From JARKPK01 sp964631235 (lineage in GTDB: Bacteria; Planctomycetota; Planctomycetia; Pirellulales; Thermoguttaceae): DNA of 64,000 nt. Every line of letters starts with the position of its first letter. The stretch's first letter is position 1. Below are positions 43,127 through 53,507 of the stretch, in pieces. The stretch spans positions 124,001 through 188,000 of the forward strand of contig CAZVZX010000002.1 of NCBI GenBank assembly GCA_964631235.1, written 5' to 3'. A program made the position numbers and the translations under genes. The notes below the pieces were generated by a model. That model saw only the letters and a list, made by a program, of their open reading frames with translations, was not told the DNA's origin and did no database searches.

Positions 43127-43495
43127 ATGATACAAATGCAAACACGTCTGACAGTCGCCGACAACACCGGCGCGAAGGAGCTGATGTGCGTGAAGGTTCT
43201 CGGCGGCAGCCGTCGCCGGTGGGCCCGGGTCGGCGACATCGTTGTCTGTAGCGTGAAGAGCGTTTTGGCCGGAAGTGATTTCAAGAAGGGTGCGGTCGTT
43301 CGCGCGGTCATCGTTCGCTGCAAACAGCCGACGCGGCGGGACGACGGCAGCTACGTTCGTTTCGACAGCAACGCCGCGGTGATTATCGACAATGATAAGA
43401 ACCCTCGCGGCACACGTATTTTCGGAGCGGTGGCGCGCGAGTTGCGCGAGCGGAACTTCATGAAGATTGTCAGCCTCGCCAGTGAGGTGGTCTGA
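43127..43495 (+). CDS. rplN: Ribosomal protein L14
   Basis: A 122-residue L14 at the subunit interface. MIQMQTRLTVADNTGAKE at the start and the segment TRIFGAVARELRERNFMKI at the C-terminus are diagnostic. Its stop codon overlaps the rplX start by one base (TGATG). Confidence 0.97.
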   Translation: MIQMQTRLTVADNTGAKELMCVKVLGGSRRRWARVGDIVVCSVKSVLAGSDFKKGAVVRAVIVRCKQPTRRDDGSYVRFDSNAAVIIDNDKNPRGTRIFGAVARELRERNFMKIVSLASEVV

Positions 43496-43836
43496 TGCTG
43501 ATTCGTACTAACGACTTAGTGGAAGTGATCGCGGGCGACGACCGCGGCACGCGCGCCAAAGTGGTTCGCGTCGATCGGCGCGGCGGACGTGTGGTGGTCG
43601 AGGGCGTCAATCGCGTTTACAAGCACGTGCGGCGGAGTCAGAAGAACCCGCAAGGCGGCCGGTTGTCGCGCGAGATGCCGGTGGATGTCAGCAACGTGCA
43701 GTTCGTGTGCGCGAGTTGCGGGAAGAAAACGCGTCTGGGGCTGCGAATGACGGCGGCCGGGGCGAAAGAGCGGTATTGCCGGAAGTGCGGGGCGAGCAAC
43801 GGAATCGTTTCTCCGCCGCGCTCGCGGGCGCAATAG
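43495..43836 (+). CDS. rplX: Ribosomal protein L24
   Basis: A 113-residue L24, an early 50S assembly initiator. IAGDDRGTRAKVVRVDRRGG is the KOW domain. VQFVCASCGKKTRLG and YCRKCGASNG give two CxxC pairs that can bind zinc, as in the C+ form. A short serine/proline tail ends it. It starts inside the rplN stop. Confidence 0.96.
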   Translation: MLIRTNDLVEVIAGDDRGTRAKVVRVDRRGGRVVVEGVNRVYKHVRRSQKNPQGGRLSREMPVDVSNVQFVCASCGKKTRLGLRMTAAGAKERYCRKCGASNGIVSPPRSRAQ

Positions 43837-43866
43837 GCCTACAGCGAATCGTTGGGAAAAGCGAAT

Positions 43867-44478
43867 ATGTGCGCGAAGCAAGCCAAGGGAAAAAAAGGCG
43901 AAGATCAGGCCGTCGAGAACGTCCCGGCTCCGCCGCCGCGGCTCTGGCAGCGGTACCAAGACGAAGTGCTGCCGGCGCTGGCGAAGCAGTTTGGGCGTCC
44001 GAACCGGATGTCGCTTCCCCGATTGGAGAAGATCGTCGTCAACATGGGCGTGGGGAAGGCGATCACCGAAAAGAAATACCTGGAAGAAGCCGTCGATGCA
44101 CTGAAAGTCATTGCCGGTCAGAAGCCGGTGATTACTCGCGGTCGGAAGTCGATTGCCGGTTTCCACCTGCGCGAAGGGCAGGCGATCGGCTGCAAAGTGA
44201 CGTTGCGCGGCAGGCGGATGTGGGAGTTCCTCGATCGGCTGGTTACGCTGGCCTTGCCTCGGGTTCGCGACTTTCGCGGGTTGAACCCGAACGCATTCGA
44301 CGGAAACGGGAATTACAGCATCGGGCTGACCGAGCAATCCGTCTTTCCGGAAATCAATCCCGACAAGTACACGCGGGCACAAGGAATGAACGTCACGCTG
44401 GTGACCAACTGCGGCAACGACGACGAAGCGCGCGAAATGCTCAAGCGGTTAGGCGTTCCGATGCGGGCGGCGACGTAG
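43867..44478 (+). CDS. rplE: Ribosomal protein L5
   Basis: A 203-residue L5, which carries 5S rRNA and contacts P-site tRNA. LPRLEKIVVNMGVGKAI and FRGLNPNAFDGNGNYSIGL are diagnostic. The N-terminal 25 residues are a lysine-rich extension (KQAKGKKGEDQAVEN) absent from most L5 proteins. The ATG at 43867 is chosen; a TTG at 43852 would add five residues. Confidence 0.96.
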   Translation: MCAKQAKGKKGEDQAVENVPAPPPRLWQRYQDEVLPALAKQFGRPNRMSLPRLEKIVVNMGVGKAITEKKYLEEAVDALKVIAGQKPVITRGRKSIAGFHLREGQAIGCKVTLRGRRMWEFLDRLVTLALPRVRDFRGLNPNAFDGNGNYSIGLTEQSVFPEINPDKYTRAQGMNVTLVTNCGNDDEAREMLKRLGVPMRAAT

Positions 44479-44644
44479 TTGGTGCGGCGACGCTCGACGC
44501 CGGGGGGCGGTTAGCGAGTTTCGGTGGTGCAACCTGTTTTGGGTGACCAGGGGTGCGGCGCTCCGGAGACCGCCGCGAAGAGTGTGGTGGCGAGCGAAGC
44601 CGATGGCCCATTGCGGGCCGGTTTAGACTGGGAAATATAGAACG

Positions 44645-44830
44645 ATGGCAAGCAAATCGAAGATTATCAAGGCGCAGCGTCCTCCGAAGTTCAGCACGCG
44701 GCTCGTGCGTCGTTGTCGGCTTTGCGGGCGTCCGCGCGCCGTGTACCGAAAGTTTGGAATTTGCCGCATCTGCTTTCGGAAGCTGGCTGATGACGGGATG
44801 ATTCCCGGAGTGAAAAAGTCGAGTTGGTAA
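44645..44830 (+). CDS. rpsZ: Ribosomal protein S14, zinc-binding short form
   Basis: A 61-residue S14 of the short zinc-binding (type Z) class. Zinc ligands form two CxxC pairs in RRCRLCGRPRAVYRKFGICR, and the C-terminus DGMIPGVKKSSW is typical. Gaps of 166 bases upstream and 187 bases downstream flank it, wider than in most spc operons. Confidence 0.95.
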   Translation: MASKSKIIKAQRPPKFSTRLVRRCRLCGRPRAVYRKFGICRICFRKLADDGMIPGVKKSSW

Positions 44831-45017
44831 ACGGCCCGCAGGCGGCTCGTGCCGTTTTCCGGCGGGCCGTGCGATTCTCGCGGCGTATGCCGTTGGCGGG
44901 TGATGTTGAACCTCGGAGTAGTGAATAGTAGCGCCGATCGACCGAAGGGCGGTTTTTCCGGCAGAGTAGCCGGGCAACCGCGGCAAACCGAGGACGGATA
45001 AAGGGATCTGACGAACC

Positions 45018-45413
45018 ATGATGACCGACCCCATCGCCGACATGTTGACCCGCATTCGCAACGCGGTCCGCGTCGAACGGCCGCACGTCGAATTGCCGCT
45101 CAGCAAGGTCAAACGCGGTCTGGCGGAAGTTCTGAAGCGAGAGGGCTATATTTGGGACTGGGAGGAAGTCGCCGGCAGTCCGGTGAACATCCTTCGTTTG
45201 TACCTGAAATACGGTCCCAATGGCGAACGGGTGATCCGCCGCATTCGTCGCGTGAGCACGCCGGGCCGCAGAGTGTACAGCGGGGCCGCGGATCTGAAGC
45301 CCGTGCTGGGCGGACTGGGAATTCGCATCCTGAGCACCAGTCGGGGCGTGGTCAGCGACCGCGAGGCGCGGCAGCGGCGGCTCGGCGGTGAAGTGCTGTG
45401 CGAGGTATGGTAG
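45018..45413 (+). CDS. rpsH: Ribosomal protein S8
   Basis: A 131-residue S8, a primary 16S rRNA binder. TDPIADMLTRIRNAVRVE at the start and GIRILSTSRGVVSDREA near the end are diagnostic. In E. coli S8 regulates the spc operon by binding its mRNA; no matching site was identified here. Confidence 0.97.
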   Translation: MMTDPIADMLTRIRNAVRVERPHVELPLSKVKRGLAEVLKREGYIWDWEEVAGSPVNILRLYLKYGPNGERVIRRIRRVSTPGRRVYSGAADLKPVLGGLGIRILSTSRGVVSDREARQRRLGGEVLCEVW

Positions 45414-45564
45414 TCTTCCGCTGCGGCCGTGTTGGCCGCCGACGGGTGGAAACAATTAGCCAATCGAGCCGGAGTAACGGGATCAAGCGACGGACCGACG
45501 ATCAAGGGGTGCGTGCGACGGTCGGTTGTCGGCGCAATAGGGCGATGAAAGGCAGTGATAGATC

Positions 45565-46110
45565 ATGTCTCGACTAGGAAAGAAACCCGTCGCCGTCCCC
45601 GACGGTGTCAAGGTGCAAATTAACGGTTCGGTCGTGACGGTCGAGGGACCCAAGGGCAAGTTGTCTTGGGAGCATCGGCCTGAGGTTTCGGTAGCGTATG
45701 ATGCCGAAACGAAAAGCCTGCTCGTCGGCCGCAAGAACGACGATCGGTTGAGTAAATCGCTGCACGGTTTAACCCGCGCGATACTGGCGAACATGGTGCG
45801 GGGCGTTCGCGAAGGGTACGAACGCCGATTGGAAATCCAAGGCGTCGGATATTTGGCCGCGGTGCTCGGCAACGTTTTGCAGTTGCGCGTGGGCTATGCC
45901 AACGAGCTACAGGTGCCGATTCCCGAGGGGATCAAAGTAGCCGTGCCGGATCAGCAGCACATCGTTATTACGGGAGTGGACAAACAACTGGTCGGTCAGT
46001 TTGCGGCGGATGTTCGCGCATTGCGGAAGCCCGAGCCCTATAAGGGCAAAGGGATTCGGTACATGGGCGAGGCCGTTCGGCGGAAACAGGGCAAGGCGAT
46101 GGTCAAGTAG
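45565..46110 (+). CDS. rplF: Ribosomal protein L6
   Basis: A 181-residue L6 near the GTPase centre. SRLGKKPVAVPDGVKVQI and the C-terminal EPYKGKGIRYMGEAVRRKQ are diagnostic. Length is normal. A gap of 317 bases holding a worn repeat copy follows before rplR. Confidence 0.97.
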   Translation: MSRLGKKPVAVPDGVKVQINGSVVTVEGPKGKLSWEHRPEVSVAYDAETKSLLVGRKNDDRLSKSLHGLTRAILANMVRGVREGYERRLEIQGVGYLAAVLGNVLQLRVGYANELQVPIPEGIKVAVPDQQHIVITGVDKQLVGQFAADVRALRKPEPYKGKGIRYMGEAVRRKQGKAMVK

Positions 46111-46251
46111 GCGGCGATGGTCGAATAGGGCGAGCCGGCCGATGGAAGATCCTTGCCGCGGCGTCTTCCGCAAGTGGCAAGACGGTGAATAGCGGCGGGG
46201 TTGGAGTGCGGAAGGGGCCGGATCGCTTTGCCGCGATAGGTTCGCAACGGC

Positions 46252-46375
46252 CCGCAAAGAACGGTGAGAAGAACATTCGGAAGAGGGGATTGCGATTAGG
46301 ACGGGCGATTTCCTCGATCGCCCGTTTGGTCGTGCCCGCGGCCTCTTGGTCCACGATTAGGACTGGTTTTTGAAT
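46252..46375 (+). repeat. Degenerate copy of the interspersed repeat inside the spc region
   Basis: Reads CCGCAAAGAACGG, GGAAGAGGGGATTGC, CCGTTTGGTCGTGCCCGC, GGCCTCTTGGTCCACGATT and AGGACTGGTTTT, in the same order as good copies. Its open frame encodes AKNGEK...ARLVVPAASW. The gap between rplF and rplR (46111-46427) contains nothing else recognisable. Confidence 0.3.
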
Positions 46376-46427
46376 TGTCCGGCGGATGGCAATCGTCGGG
46401 CGGAGCGAGTAGCGGAAGGGATCAGCG

Positions 46428-46796
46428 GTGCAACACGGCAAGCAAATCTATCGTCAACGAAAGCGTCGCGGCTTTCGAGTGCGCAATAAGTTGAAGAAGC
46501 ACGCGGTTCGACCGCGGTTGTGCGTCCATCGCAGCCACAAGCATATTGCCGTACAGGTCATCGACGATGTCCATGGCCGCACGTTGGTCGCGGCAAGCAC
46601 TTTGGAAAAGGCGATCAAGGCCGAGGTTCCCTATGGCGGGAATAAGAAAGCGGCAGCGATCGTCGGCAAGGCGATTGCCGAGCGGGCCTTGGCCGCTGGG
46701 GTAAAGGAAGTGGTGTTCGACCGGCGCGAGTACAAGTATCATGGGCGAGTGGCGGCACTGGCGCAAGCGGCTCGCGAGGCGGGCTTGGTGTTCTAA
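46428..46796 (+). CDS. rplR: Ribosomal protein L18
   Basis: A 122-residue L18, which binds 5S rRNA with L5. KQIYRQRKRRGFRVRNKLKK near the start and VVFDRREYKYHGRVAALAQA at the end are typical. The GTG start at 46428 follows a GGAAGGGA ribosome binding site. Confidence 0.96.
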   Translation: MQHGKQIYRQRKRRGFRVRNKLKKHAVRPRLCVHRSHKHIAVQVIDDVHGRTLVAASTLEKAIKAEVPYGGNKKAAAIVGKAIAERALAAGVKEVVFDRREYKYHGRVAALAQAAREAGLVF

Positions 46797-47187
46797 AGCT
46801 CGCACGCGCGACAGTTGGCGACGGGGTTGACCTTTGGCGGGAAATGAGGGGTGATTTCGGCTCGATGGCTCCTTTGCATGGGCGGAAACGAGCTTGGTCC
46901 GCGACGGAGGCGTTGTCCGTCGAGCGGTGAATGAAGTTGGGCGAGGAGTTCGCCCCTGGCGTCCGGCGGATGAGCCTGTGACCTTGTCGGTGGCGTGCTG
47001 GATCGGGACGAAGAGCAACTGCGGCGCGGGGCTGTGGATTCGATGAGGGCCGAACGAAGCTTAGTCCGCTTTTGAGACGGCTCGTTCGGAATGAACCGTG
47101 GTGTGTGATTAGGCAACGACTCGGGGCGCCGAGGGCGTCTTGAGGGCGAAGACGACTCGACAGACGAAAAGCAAGCGGTCAACGCGT
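46797..47187. other. Wide spacer between rplR and rpsE
   Basis: A 391-base gap inside the spc region, where most bacteria have almost none. No gene, repeat or clear promoter was found. An in-frame TTG at 47140 could extend rpsE upstream by 16 residues. Confidence 0.4.
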
Positions 47188-47673
47188 ATGGTGACAGAAT
47201 CAACTCGAGGCGAACTGCGAGAAAAGACCATTAAGGTCCGTCGCTGTGCTGCGGTGGTCAAGGGTGGCCGCCGTTTCAGTTTCACGGCGTTGGTGGTCGT
47301 CGGCGATGGCCACGGCCGTGTCGGCTGCGGATACGGCAAAGCGAATGAAGTGCCGCCGGCCGTGGAAAAGGCGCAAAAAGACGCCATGCGCAACATGGTG
47401 CCGATTCCCATCGAAGGCACGTCGATCGCCCATCCGGTCGAAGCGCGGTATGGGGCGGCTCACGTGCGGTTGATGCCGGCCAATCCGGGGACAGGCGTGA
47501 TCGCGGGCGATGCAGTTCGGGCCGTGTGCGAGTGTGCGGGCATCAGCGACATCTTGACGAAGAGTTTCGGCTCGAACAATCCGACCAACTTGGTCCGGGC
47601 GACGATTTTGGCTTTGCAGAGCTTGCGCGGGCAGAGCGAGGTCGAACGGCTGCGGGGAGTATCGCTGTCATGA
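47188..47673 (+). CDS. rpsE: Ribosomal protein S5
   Basis: A 161-residue S5, involved in decoding accuracy and mRNA helicase activity. GELREKTIKVRRCAAVVKGG, GRVGCGYGKANEVPPAVEKA and AGISDILTKSFGSNNPTNLV are diagnostic. I start at the ATG 47188 because the homologous N-terminus begins there. Its stop overlaps the rplO start as ATGA, which leaves no room for rpmD (L30), normally between them. Confidence 0.95.
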   Translation: MVTESTRGELREKTIKVRRCAAVVKGGRRFSFTALVVVGDGHGRVGCGYGKANEVPPAVEKAQKDAMRNMVPIPIEGTSIAHPVEARYGAAHVRLMPANPGTGVIAGDAVRAVCECAGISDILTKSFGSNNPTNLVRATILALQSLRGQSEVERLRGVSLS

Positions 47674-48167
47674 ATTTGAATGATGTTCATCGAGGGGTCG
47701 TCAAACACAAAGCGCGGAAGCGTTTGGGTCGCGGTCCCGGTTCGGGGCAGGGTAAGACGGCCGGTCGCGGCAGTAAGGGCCAATGGTCTCGCAGCGGCGC
47801 TTCGTTGTCGAAGCTGTTCGAGGGCGGACAAATGCCGCTGGCGCGCCGGATTCCGAAACGCGGTTTCAACAATCCCTTTGCGCCGACGGTGGCGGTCGTC
47901 AATTTGGCGCAGCTCGAACGCCATTTTTCGGACGGGCAAGAGGTCAATTTGGACACCTTGCGAAGCTGCAATTTGGCCAAGGGAAGGTTCGATGAATTGA
48001 AGATCCTCGGTGAAGGCCAGTTGACGAAACGGCTCAAAGTGGCCGCCCACCGGTTTAGCAAAACGGCATTGGAGAAGATTCAGCAGGCTGGGGGCGAGGC
48101 GATCGTGCTGCCAGGCAAGAAGCCCGTGCCCAGGAACAAAATGAAGGCCGCCAAACAGGGATCGTAG
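47670..48167 (+). CDS. rplO: Ribosomal protein L15
   Basis: A 165-residue L15. MNLNDVHRGVVKHKARKR at the start is followed by the glycine/arginine-rich segment RLGRGPGSGQGKTAGRGSKG. The ATG at 47670 overlaps the rpsE stop by four bases. The C-terminus has an extra basic tail (KKPVPRNKMKAAKQGS). Confidence 0.95.
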   Translation: MNLNDVHRGVVKHKARKRLGRGPGSGQGKTAGRGSKGQWSRSGASLSKLFEGGQMPLARRIPKRGFNNPFAPTVAVVNLAQLERHFSDGQEVNLDTLRSCNLAKGRFDELKILGEGQLTKRLKVAAHRFSKTALEKIQQAGGEAIVLPGKKPVPRNKMKAAKQGS

Positions 48168-48267
48168 CCAGCGGCCGGCCGAAAGCGCTCGGCGAAAGCG
48201 ATTTGCCGGGGCGTTATACGGACCGTTGCCGCGCCGGCTGTCCATTTGAAGACGGACGGAGCGAGCC

Positions 48268-49602
<1,335 letters not shown>

Positions 49603-49821
49603 TTTGGTCGTTGCCGGCGGTGGTCGGCGGGGCCTTCCGGCGACGTGCGCGACAATGCAGCGATGACGTTGAGTCGATCATCGGGCTAGGTTGCGCAATG
49701 CCGGCGAAAGGCGCCGGTGAGGCCGAGGGGCGCACGATCGTCCGGTGGCGGCAGCAGCAACGCCCTTCGTCGCGGTTGGATAGCAAAAAAAGAGCGTTTT
49801 GCGAGCATGGGGAGCTGAGCG

Positions 49822-50379
49822 ATGCGGATGGTTTTTATTGGTCCGCCGGGGGCTGGCAAGGGCACGCAGGCCGAACGGCTGATTGCCGCCCATAAGCTGG
49901 CGCACCTTTCCACTGGCGACATGTTGAGGGCCGCACGCGACGCGAAGACCCCTCTGGGCCTGAAGGCCGACGAGTACATGTCGGCCGGGGCCCTGGTTCC
50001 CGACGCGATTATCATCGATTTGATTTCCGAGCGGCTCAAGCAGCCTGACTGTCGCGGTGGATACCTGCTCGACGGTTTTCCGCGGACGATTGCCCAGGCC
50101 GAGGCGCTCGATGCCATGTTGGCCGCCGCGGGTACGCCGTTGGATGTCGTTTTGGAGCTGGCGGTGCCCGAAGAGGAACTGTTCCGTCGTTTGGCGGGGC
50201 GGGGACGTGCGGACGACAATCCCGAGGTCATTCGTCAGCGGTTGGTGGCATATCGCAATCAGACGGCCCCATTGCTCGATTATTATCGCAACAAGGGGCT
50301 TTTGAAATCCGTCGATGGTTTGGGGACGGTAGAGGAGATTTTCGAACGCATCGAGGCCGCCTTGGCGACGGTTCGGTAG
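49822..50379 (+). CDS. adk: Adenylate kinase, short form
   Basis: A 185-residue adenylate kinase, which equilibrates ATP, ADP and AMP. The P-loop GPPGAGKGTQAERL, AMP-binding HLSTGDMLRAA and GGYLLDGFPRTIAQAEAL, and LID start GRGRADDNPEVIRQRL are all present. The LID is the short type without zinc cysteines. It lies 219 bases after secY and 20 bases before map. Confidence 0.97.
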   Translation: MRMVFIGPPGAGKGTQAERLIAAHKLAHLSTGDMLRAARDAKTPLGLKADEYMSAGALVPDAIIIDLISERLKQPDCRGGYLLDGFPRTIAQAEALDAMLAAAGTPLDVVLELAVPEEELFRRLAGRGRADDNPEVIRQRLVAYRNQTAPLLDYYRNKGLLKSVDGLGTVEEIFERIEAALATVR

Positions 50380-50399
50380 GTTGCAGGGGAGCTGGAGGA

Positions 50400-51197
50400 G
50401 TGGAAACCCTCAAATCGCGCCGTGAAATCGCCGAGATGCGCAAGGCCGGGTTGTTGGTTTGGCAGGCGCATCAGTTGGTGGGCGCGATGATCCGGCCCGG
50501 TGTGACGACTGCGGAGCTGAACGCCGCGGTGGAAGAGTTTTTCGCGCGTCAGGGGGCGGAGACGCTGTTCAAGAACTACCCGAATCCCGATGGGGATGGC
50601 CCGCCGTTTCCCGCGGCTTGTTGTATTTCGATCAACGAGCAAGTCGTGCATGGCATTCCCGGGCCGCGCAAGTTGAAAGAAGGCGACATCGTCAAAGTGG
50701 ACACCGGGTGCCGCTACCACGGCTGGTGCGGCGATGCGGCGGCAACCTATGCCGTGGGCAAGGTTTCTCCGGAAATTCGTCAACTGATTGATACAACGCG
50801 AGGCGTGCTTGCCCTGGCTGTTGAACTGATGGGCCGGTGTTCGTGGTGGCGCGATGTCGCAACCGAAATGGAGGCGTATGTCAAACGGGCGGGATTTTCC
50901 AGTGTCGTGAAGTACGTTGGACACGGAATCGGCCGCGAGATGCACGAAGACCCGCAGGTGCCGAATTTTTGCGATCGCAAGACGCGATTGACTGGCGGGT
51001 TCCGCCTGTCGCCCGGGTTGGTGATCGCCGTCGAACCGATGGTGAACATGGGCAGCGCTCGCGTTCAACGGTTGGCGGATACGTGGACGGTGGCGACCTG
51101 CGACGGAAAGCCAAGTGCCCATTTCGAACACACGATCGCGTTGACGGACGATGGGCCGGTGCTGTTGACCGGCGGACCGAACGGTGAAACGTGGTGA
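50400..51197 (+). CDS. map: Methionine aminopeptidase type I
   Basis: A 265-residue M24 peptidase that removes initiator methionine. The metal ligands are visible: two aspartates in VDTGCRYHGWCGDAA, histidine in VGHGIGREMHEDP, and glutamates in AVEPMVNMGS and HFEHTIALTDDG. The GTG start at 50400 follows GGAGCTGGAGGA. It is complete and follows adk directly. Confidence 0.96.
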   Translation: METLKSRREIAEMRKAGLLVWQAHQLVGAMIRPGVTTAELNAAVEEFFARQGAETLFKNYPNPDGDGPPFPAACCISINEQVVHGIPGPRKLKEGDIVKVDTGCRYHGWCGDAAATYAVGKVSPEIRQLIDTTRGVLALAVELMGRCSWWRDVATEMEAYVKRAGFSSVVKYVGHGIGREMHEDPQVPNFCDRKTRLTGGFRLSPGLVIAVEPMVNMGSARVQRLADTWTVATCDGKPSAHFEHTIALTDDGPVLLTGGPNGETW

Positions 51198-51344
51198 TGT
51201 TATTCGGGCCGAAGCGGCGAGCCGAGATCGCGTTTCGCTGACGAGCCCGAGGCGTTTTCGGTCGAGCTGTTCTCGGTAGAACGGGCCGATCGAGGCGAAG
51301 GTGTGAAACGAGTCGATTGAGGGATAAAAAGGCTTAACCGCCCC

Positions 51345-51374
51345 TTGCGATGCTGGGAGGCAACGCCTTATACT
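51345..51374 (+). promoter_or_regulatory. Internal promoter ahead of the rpmJ-rplQ genes
   Basis: A -35 box TTGCGA and a -10 box TATACT are separated by 18 bases in the 357-base gap between map and rpmJ, where infA often lies in other bacteria but is missing here. It could drive the alpha-operon genes separately. Confidence 0.45.
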
Positions 51375-51554
51375 GTAGTGTTCTACACCTCGGCCGATCG
51401 GTTGCCGCCTGGAAAGTGCAGGCGGAGAGGCAACGCCGATGCGGCGATATGCCGGCGCCGGGGATAGTTGGAAAGCGGGTGAGGCGCCCGGTGCGCTGAG
51501 CCTGCGGGTCCGTCGCGGCGCGTCGGTTGACGCGGTGAGACCGGAGAGAGAGCG

Positions 51555-51668
51555 ATGAAGGTTCGAGCAAGCGTGAAGCGAATTTGCGAACATTGCAAGA
51601 TCGTGCGTCGTCGCGGCGTGGTGTTCGTGGTCTGCACGAATCCGCGCCACAAGCAGCGCCAGGGCTAG
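51555..51668 (+). CDS. rpmJ: Ribosomal protein L36
   Basis: A 37-residue L36, too short to be noticed by most length filters. The start MKVRASVKRICEHCK is diagnostic. C11, C14, C27 and H32 form the zinc site of the C+ form. A GGAGAGAG ribosome binding site precedes the ATG at 51555. It is followed 26 bases later by rpsM, as in most bacteria. Confidence 0.95.
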   Translation: MKVRASVKRICEHCKIVRRRGVVFVVCTNPRHKQRQG

Positions 51669-51694
51669 CACGCGAAGCGAGGAGTTGCAGGAAG

Positions 51695-52078
51695 ATGCCG
51701 CGTCTTTTGGGTGTTGATATTCCGGGCGATCGGCCGACGGTCATCTCGCTCACCTATTTGTACGGGGTCGGGCCGCGCATTGCCCGCGAGCTGTGCCACA
51801 AGGCCGGCGTCAATCCGCAGCAGCGGGCGCGCGAGTTGCGCGAAGACGAATTGGCGCGCTTGGCGGCACTGCTCGACAAAGACTATGTTGTCGAGGGGCA
51901 GTTGCGCCGTCAGGTGAATCAGAATATTGCGCGGTTGAAGGATATCGCGTGTTATCGAGGGATCCGTCATCGTCGCGGACTGCCGGTTCGGGGGCAGCGC
52001 ACGCGGACCAATGCGCGGACGCGCAAGGGGCCGAAGAAGACGGTGGCCGGCAAGAAGGGGGTCAAGGATCTCCGGTAG
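51695..52078 (+). CDS. rpsM: Ribosomal protein S13
   Basis: A 127-residue S13 of the 30S head, which contacts P-site tRNA. PRLLGVDIPGDRPTVISLTY at the start, YLYGVGPRIARELCHKAG, and the C-terminal RGQRTRTNARTRKGPKKTV are diagnostic. The start at 51695 follows AGGAAG; the upstream open frame is the antisense-like extension over rpmJ and is rejected. Confidence 0.97.
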   Translation: MPRLLGVDIPGDRPTVISLTYLYGVGPRIARELCHKAGVNPQQRARELREDELARLAALLDKDYVVEGQLRRQVNQNIARLKDIACYRGIRHRRGLPVRGQRTRTNARTRKGPKKTVAGKKGVKDLR

Positions 52079-52195
52079 CGGCGGCCGAGGAACTCTTTCT
52101 CCCGGTTGCCGGAAGGCGACGTGCCGGGTGATGGGCACGCGGGCCGCGTAAGCTGCGAGGTTGGAACAAGGCAAGGCCATTTTGGAGTTTTCAGC

Positions 52196-52576
52196 GTGGC
52201 GAAGGCAAAGCGCAAGAAGGTTCGTCGCAACGTATCGGTGGGCATCGCTTTTATCAAAGCGACGTTCAATAACACGCTGGTGACGATTACCGACACGAAG
52301 GGCGAGACGATTTGTTGGGCCAGCGCGGGAACGAGCGGCTTCAAGGGGAGCCGTAAGAGCACGCCGTTCGCCGGACAACTGGCGGCTCAGCAAGCGGCGG
52401 AAAAGGCAATGAAGTTCGGGATGCGCGAGGTGGACGTAAAGGTGAAGGGCCCCGGCAGCGGCCGCGAAAGCGCGATCACGGCATTGCAGTCGGCCGGCTT
52501 GAAGATCAAGTCGATCGAAGACATCACCCCGCTGCCTCACAATGGCTGCCGTCCGAAAAAGCGCCGTCGCGTGTAA
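52196..52576 (+). CDS. rpsK: Ribosomal protein S11
   Basis: A 126-residue S11 of the 30S platform. VGIAFIKATFNNTLVTITDT and SAGTSGFKGSRKSTPFAGQL are diagnostic, and the C-terminus TPLPHNGCRPKKRRRV is complete. The GTG start at 52196 follows TTGGAG. Confidence 0.97.
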   Translation: MAKAKRKKVRRNVSVGIAFIKATFNNTLVTITDTKGETICWASAGTSGFKGSRKSTPFAGQLAAQQAAEKAMKFGMREVDVKVKGPGSGRESAITALQSAGLKIKSIEDITPLPHNGCRPKKRRRV

Positions 52577-52658
52577 TTGCCCGAGGCGGAGTGAGTTTGC
52601 CCGCCGCGAGTGAATTGAGGTCATCGAACGAGTCGATTGAGCGAGAGAGTAATCAGGT

Positions 52659-53285
52659 ATGGCACGAATCAGTTCGCCCGTGTGCCGCTTGTGCCGCCGT
52701 GCCGGGCAAAAGCTGTTTCTCAAGGGAACTCGGTGCGATACGCCCAAGTGCGCGTTCGAGCGCCGCGATGCCGCCCCCGGTATGGCCGGTGGTCGCAAAG
52801 GGAAGCAAACCGACTACGGGCTGCACCTTCGGGAAAAGCAGAAGGTGAAGCAGTGGTACGGTGTTCTGGAACGTCAGTTCCGGCGCATCTTTCGCGAAGC
52901 GGAGCGCAGCAAAGGCAACACCGGCGAAATGTTGTTGGTTCTGCTGGAACGCCGGCTTGATAATATCGTTTTCCGCTTGGGGTTCGGACAATCGCGGGCC
53001 CAGGCGCGGATGATGGTGACGCACGGGCATATCACGGTCAACGGCCGGCGAGCCGACATCCCCAGCATGCTGCTTCGGCCCGGCGACGTCGTTCGCGTTA
53101 AGGGCCGCTCGAAAAGCCTTCAGTTGGCGAAGGCCAGTTTGGAGAGCGTGTCGCGCGACGTTCCCGACTATTTGAACCGGGTTGACGGCGACGTTCCCGA
53201 GGGCCGAGTCGTTCGGTTGCCCGAAGCAGCGGATGCGGGCGTGCCGGTGCAAACCAATCTGATTGTCGAGTTGCTGTCGAAGTAG
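52659..53285 (+). CDS. rpsD: Ribosomal protein S4
   Basis: A 208-residue S4, a 16S rRNA assembly initiator and often the translational repressor of the alpha operon. The N-terminus has four cysteines (SSPVCRLCRRAGQKLF and RCDTPKCAFERRD), the zinc-binding C+ form. The S4 RNA-binding domain reads RRLDNIVFRLGFGQSRAQAR. Confidence 0.97.
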   Translation: MARISSPVCRLCRRAGQKLFLKGTRCDTPKCAFERRDAAPGMAGGRKGKQTDYGLHLREKQKVKQWYGVLERQFRRIFREAERSKGNTGEMLLVLLERRLDNIVFRLGFGQSRAQARMMVTHGHITVNGRRADIPSMLLRPGDVVRVKGRSKSLQLAKASLESVSRDVPDYLNRVDGDVPEGRVVRLPEAADAGVPVQTNLIVELLSK

Positions 53286-53507
53286 AGGTATTCCGTTTGC
53301 TTGCCGTCCGAGGGATTCGTGCTTCGTTTTCGAGCGTGTTCGCGGAAGACGGGGCAGGAGGCCCAGGGACGGGTCGATCGGCGGCGGGCGCTTGCAGCTT
53401 GATACCGAGAGTCGATCGATGCCGCGGTTTTCGGGCGTTGCCGGAAGGCAGCGTCTGAACGAAACCGCGGCTGTTCCTGCCGCTCGTTTCATGTTTGGAG
53501 TAACGCC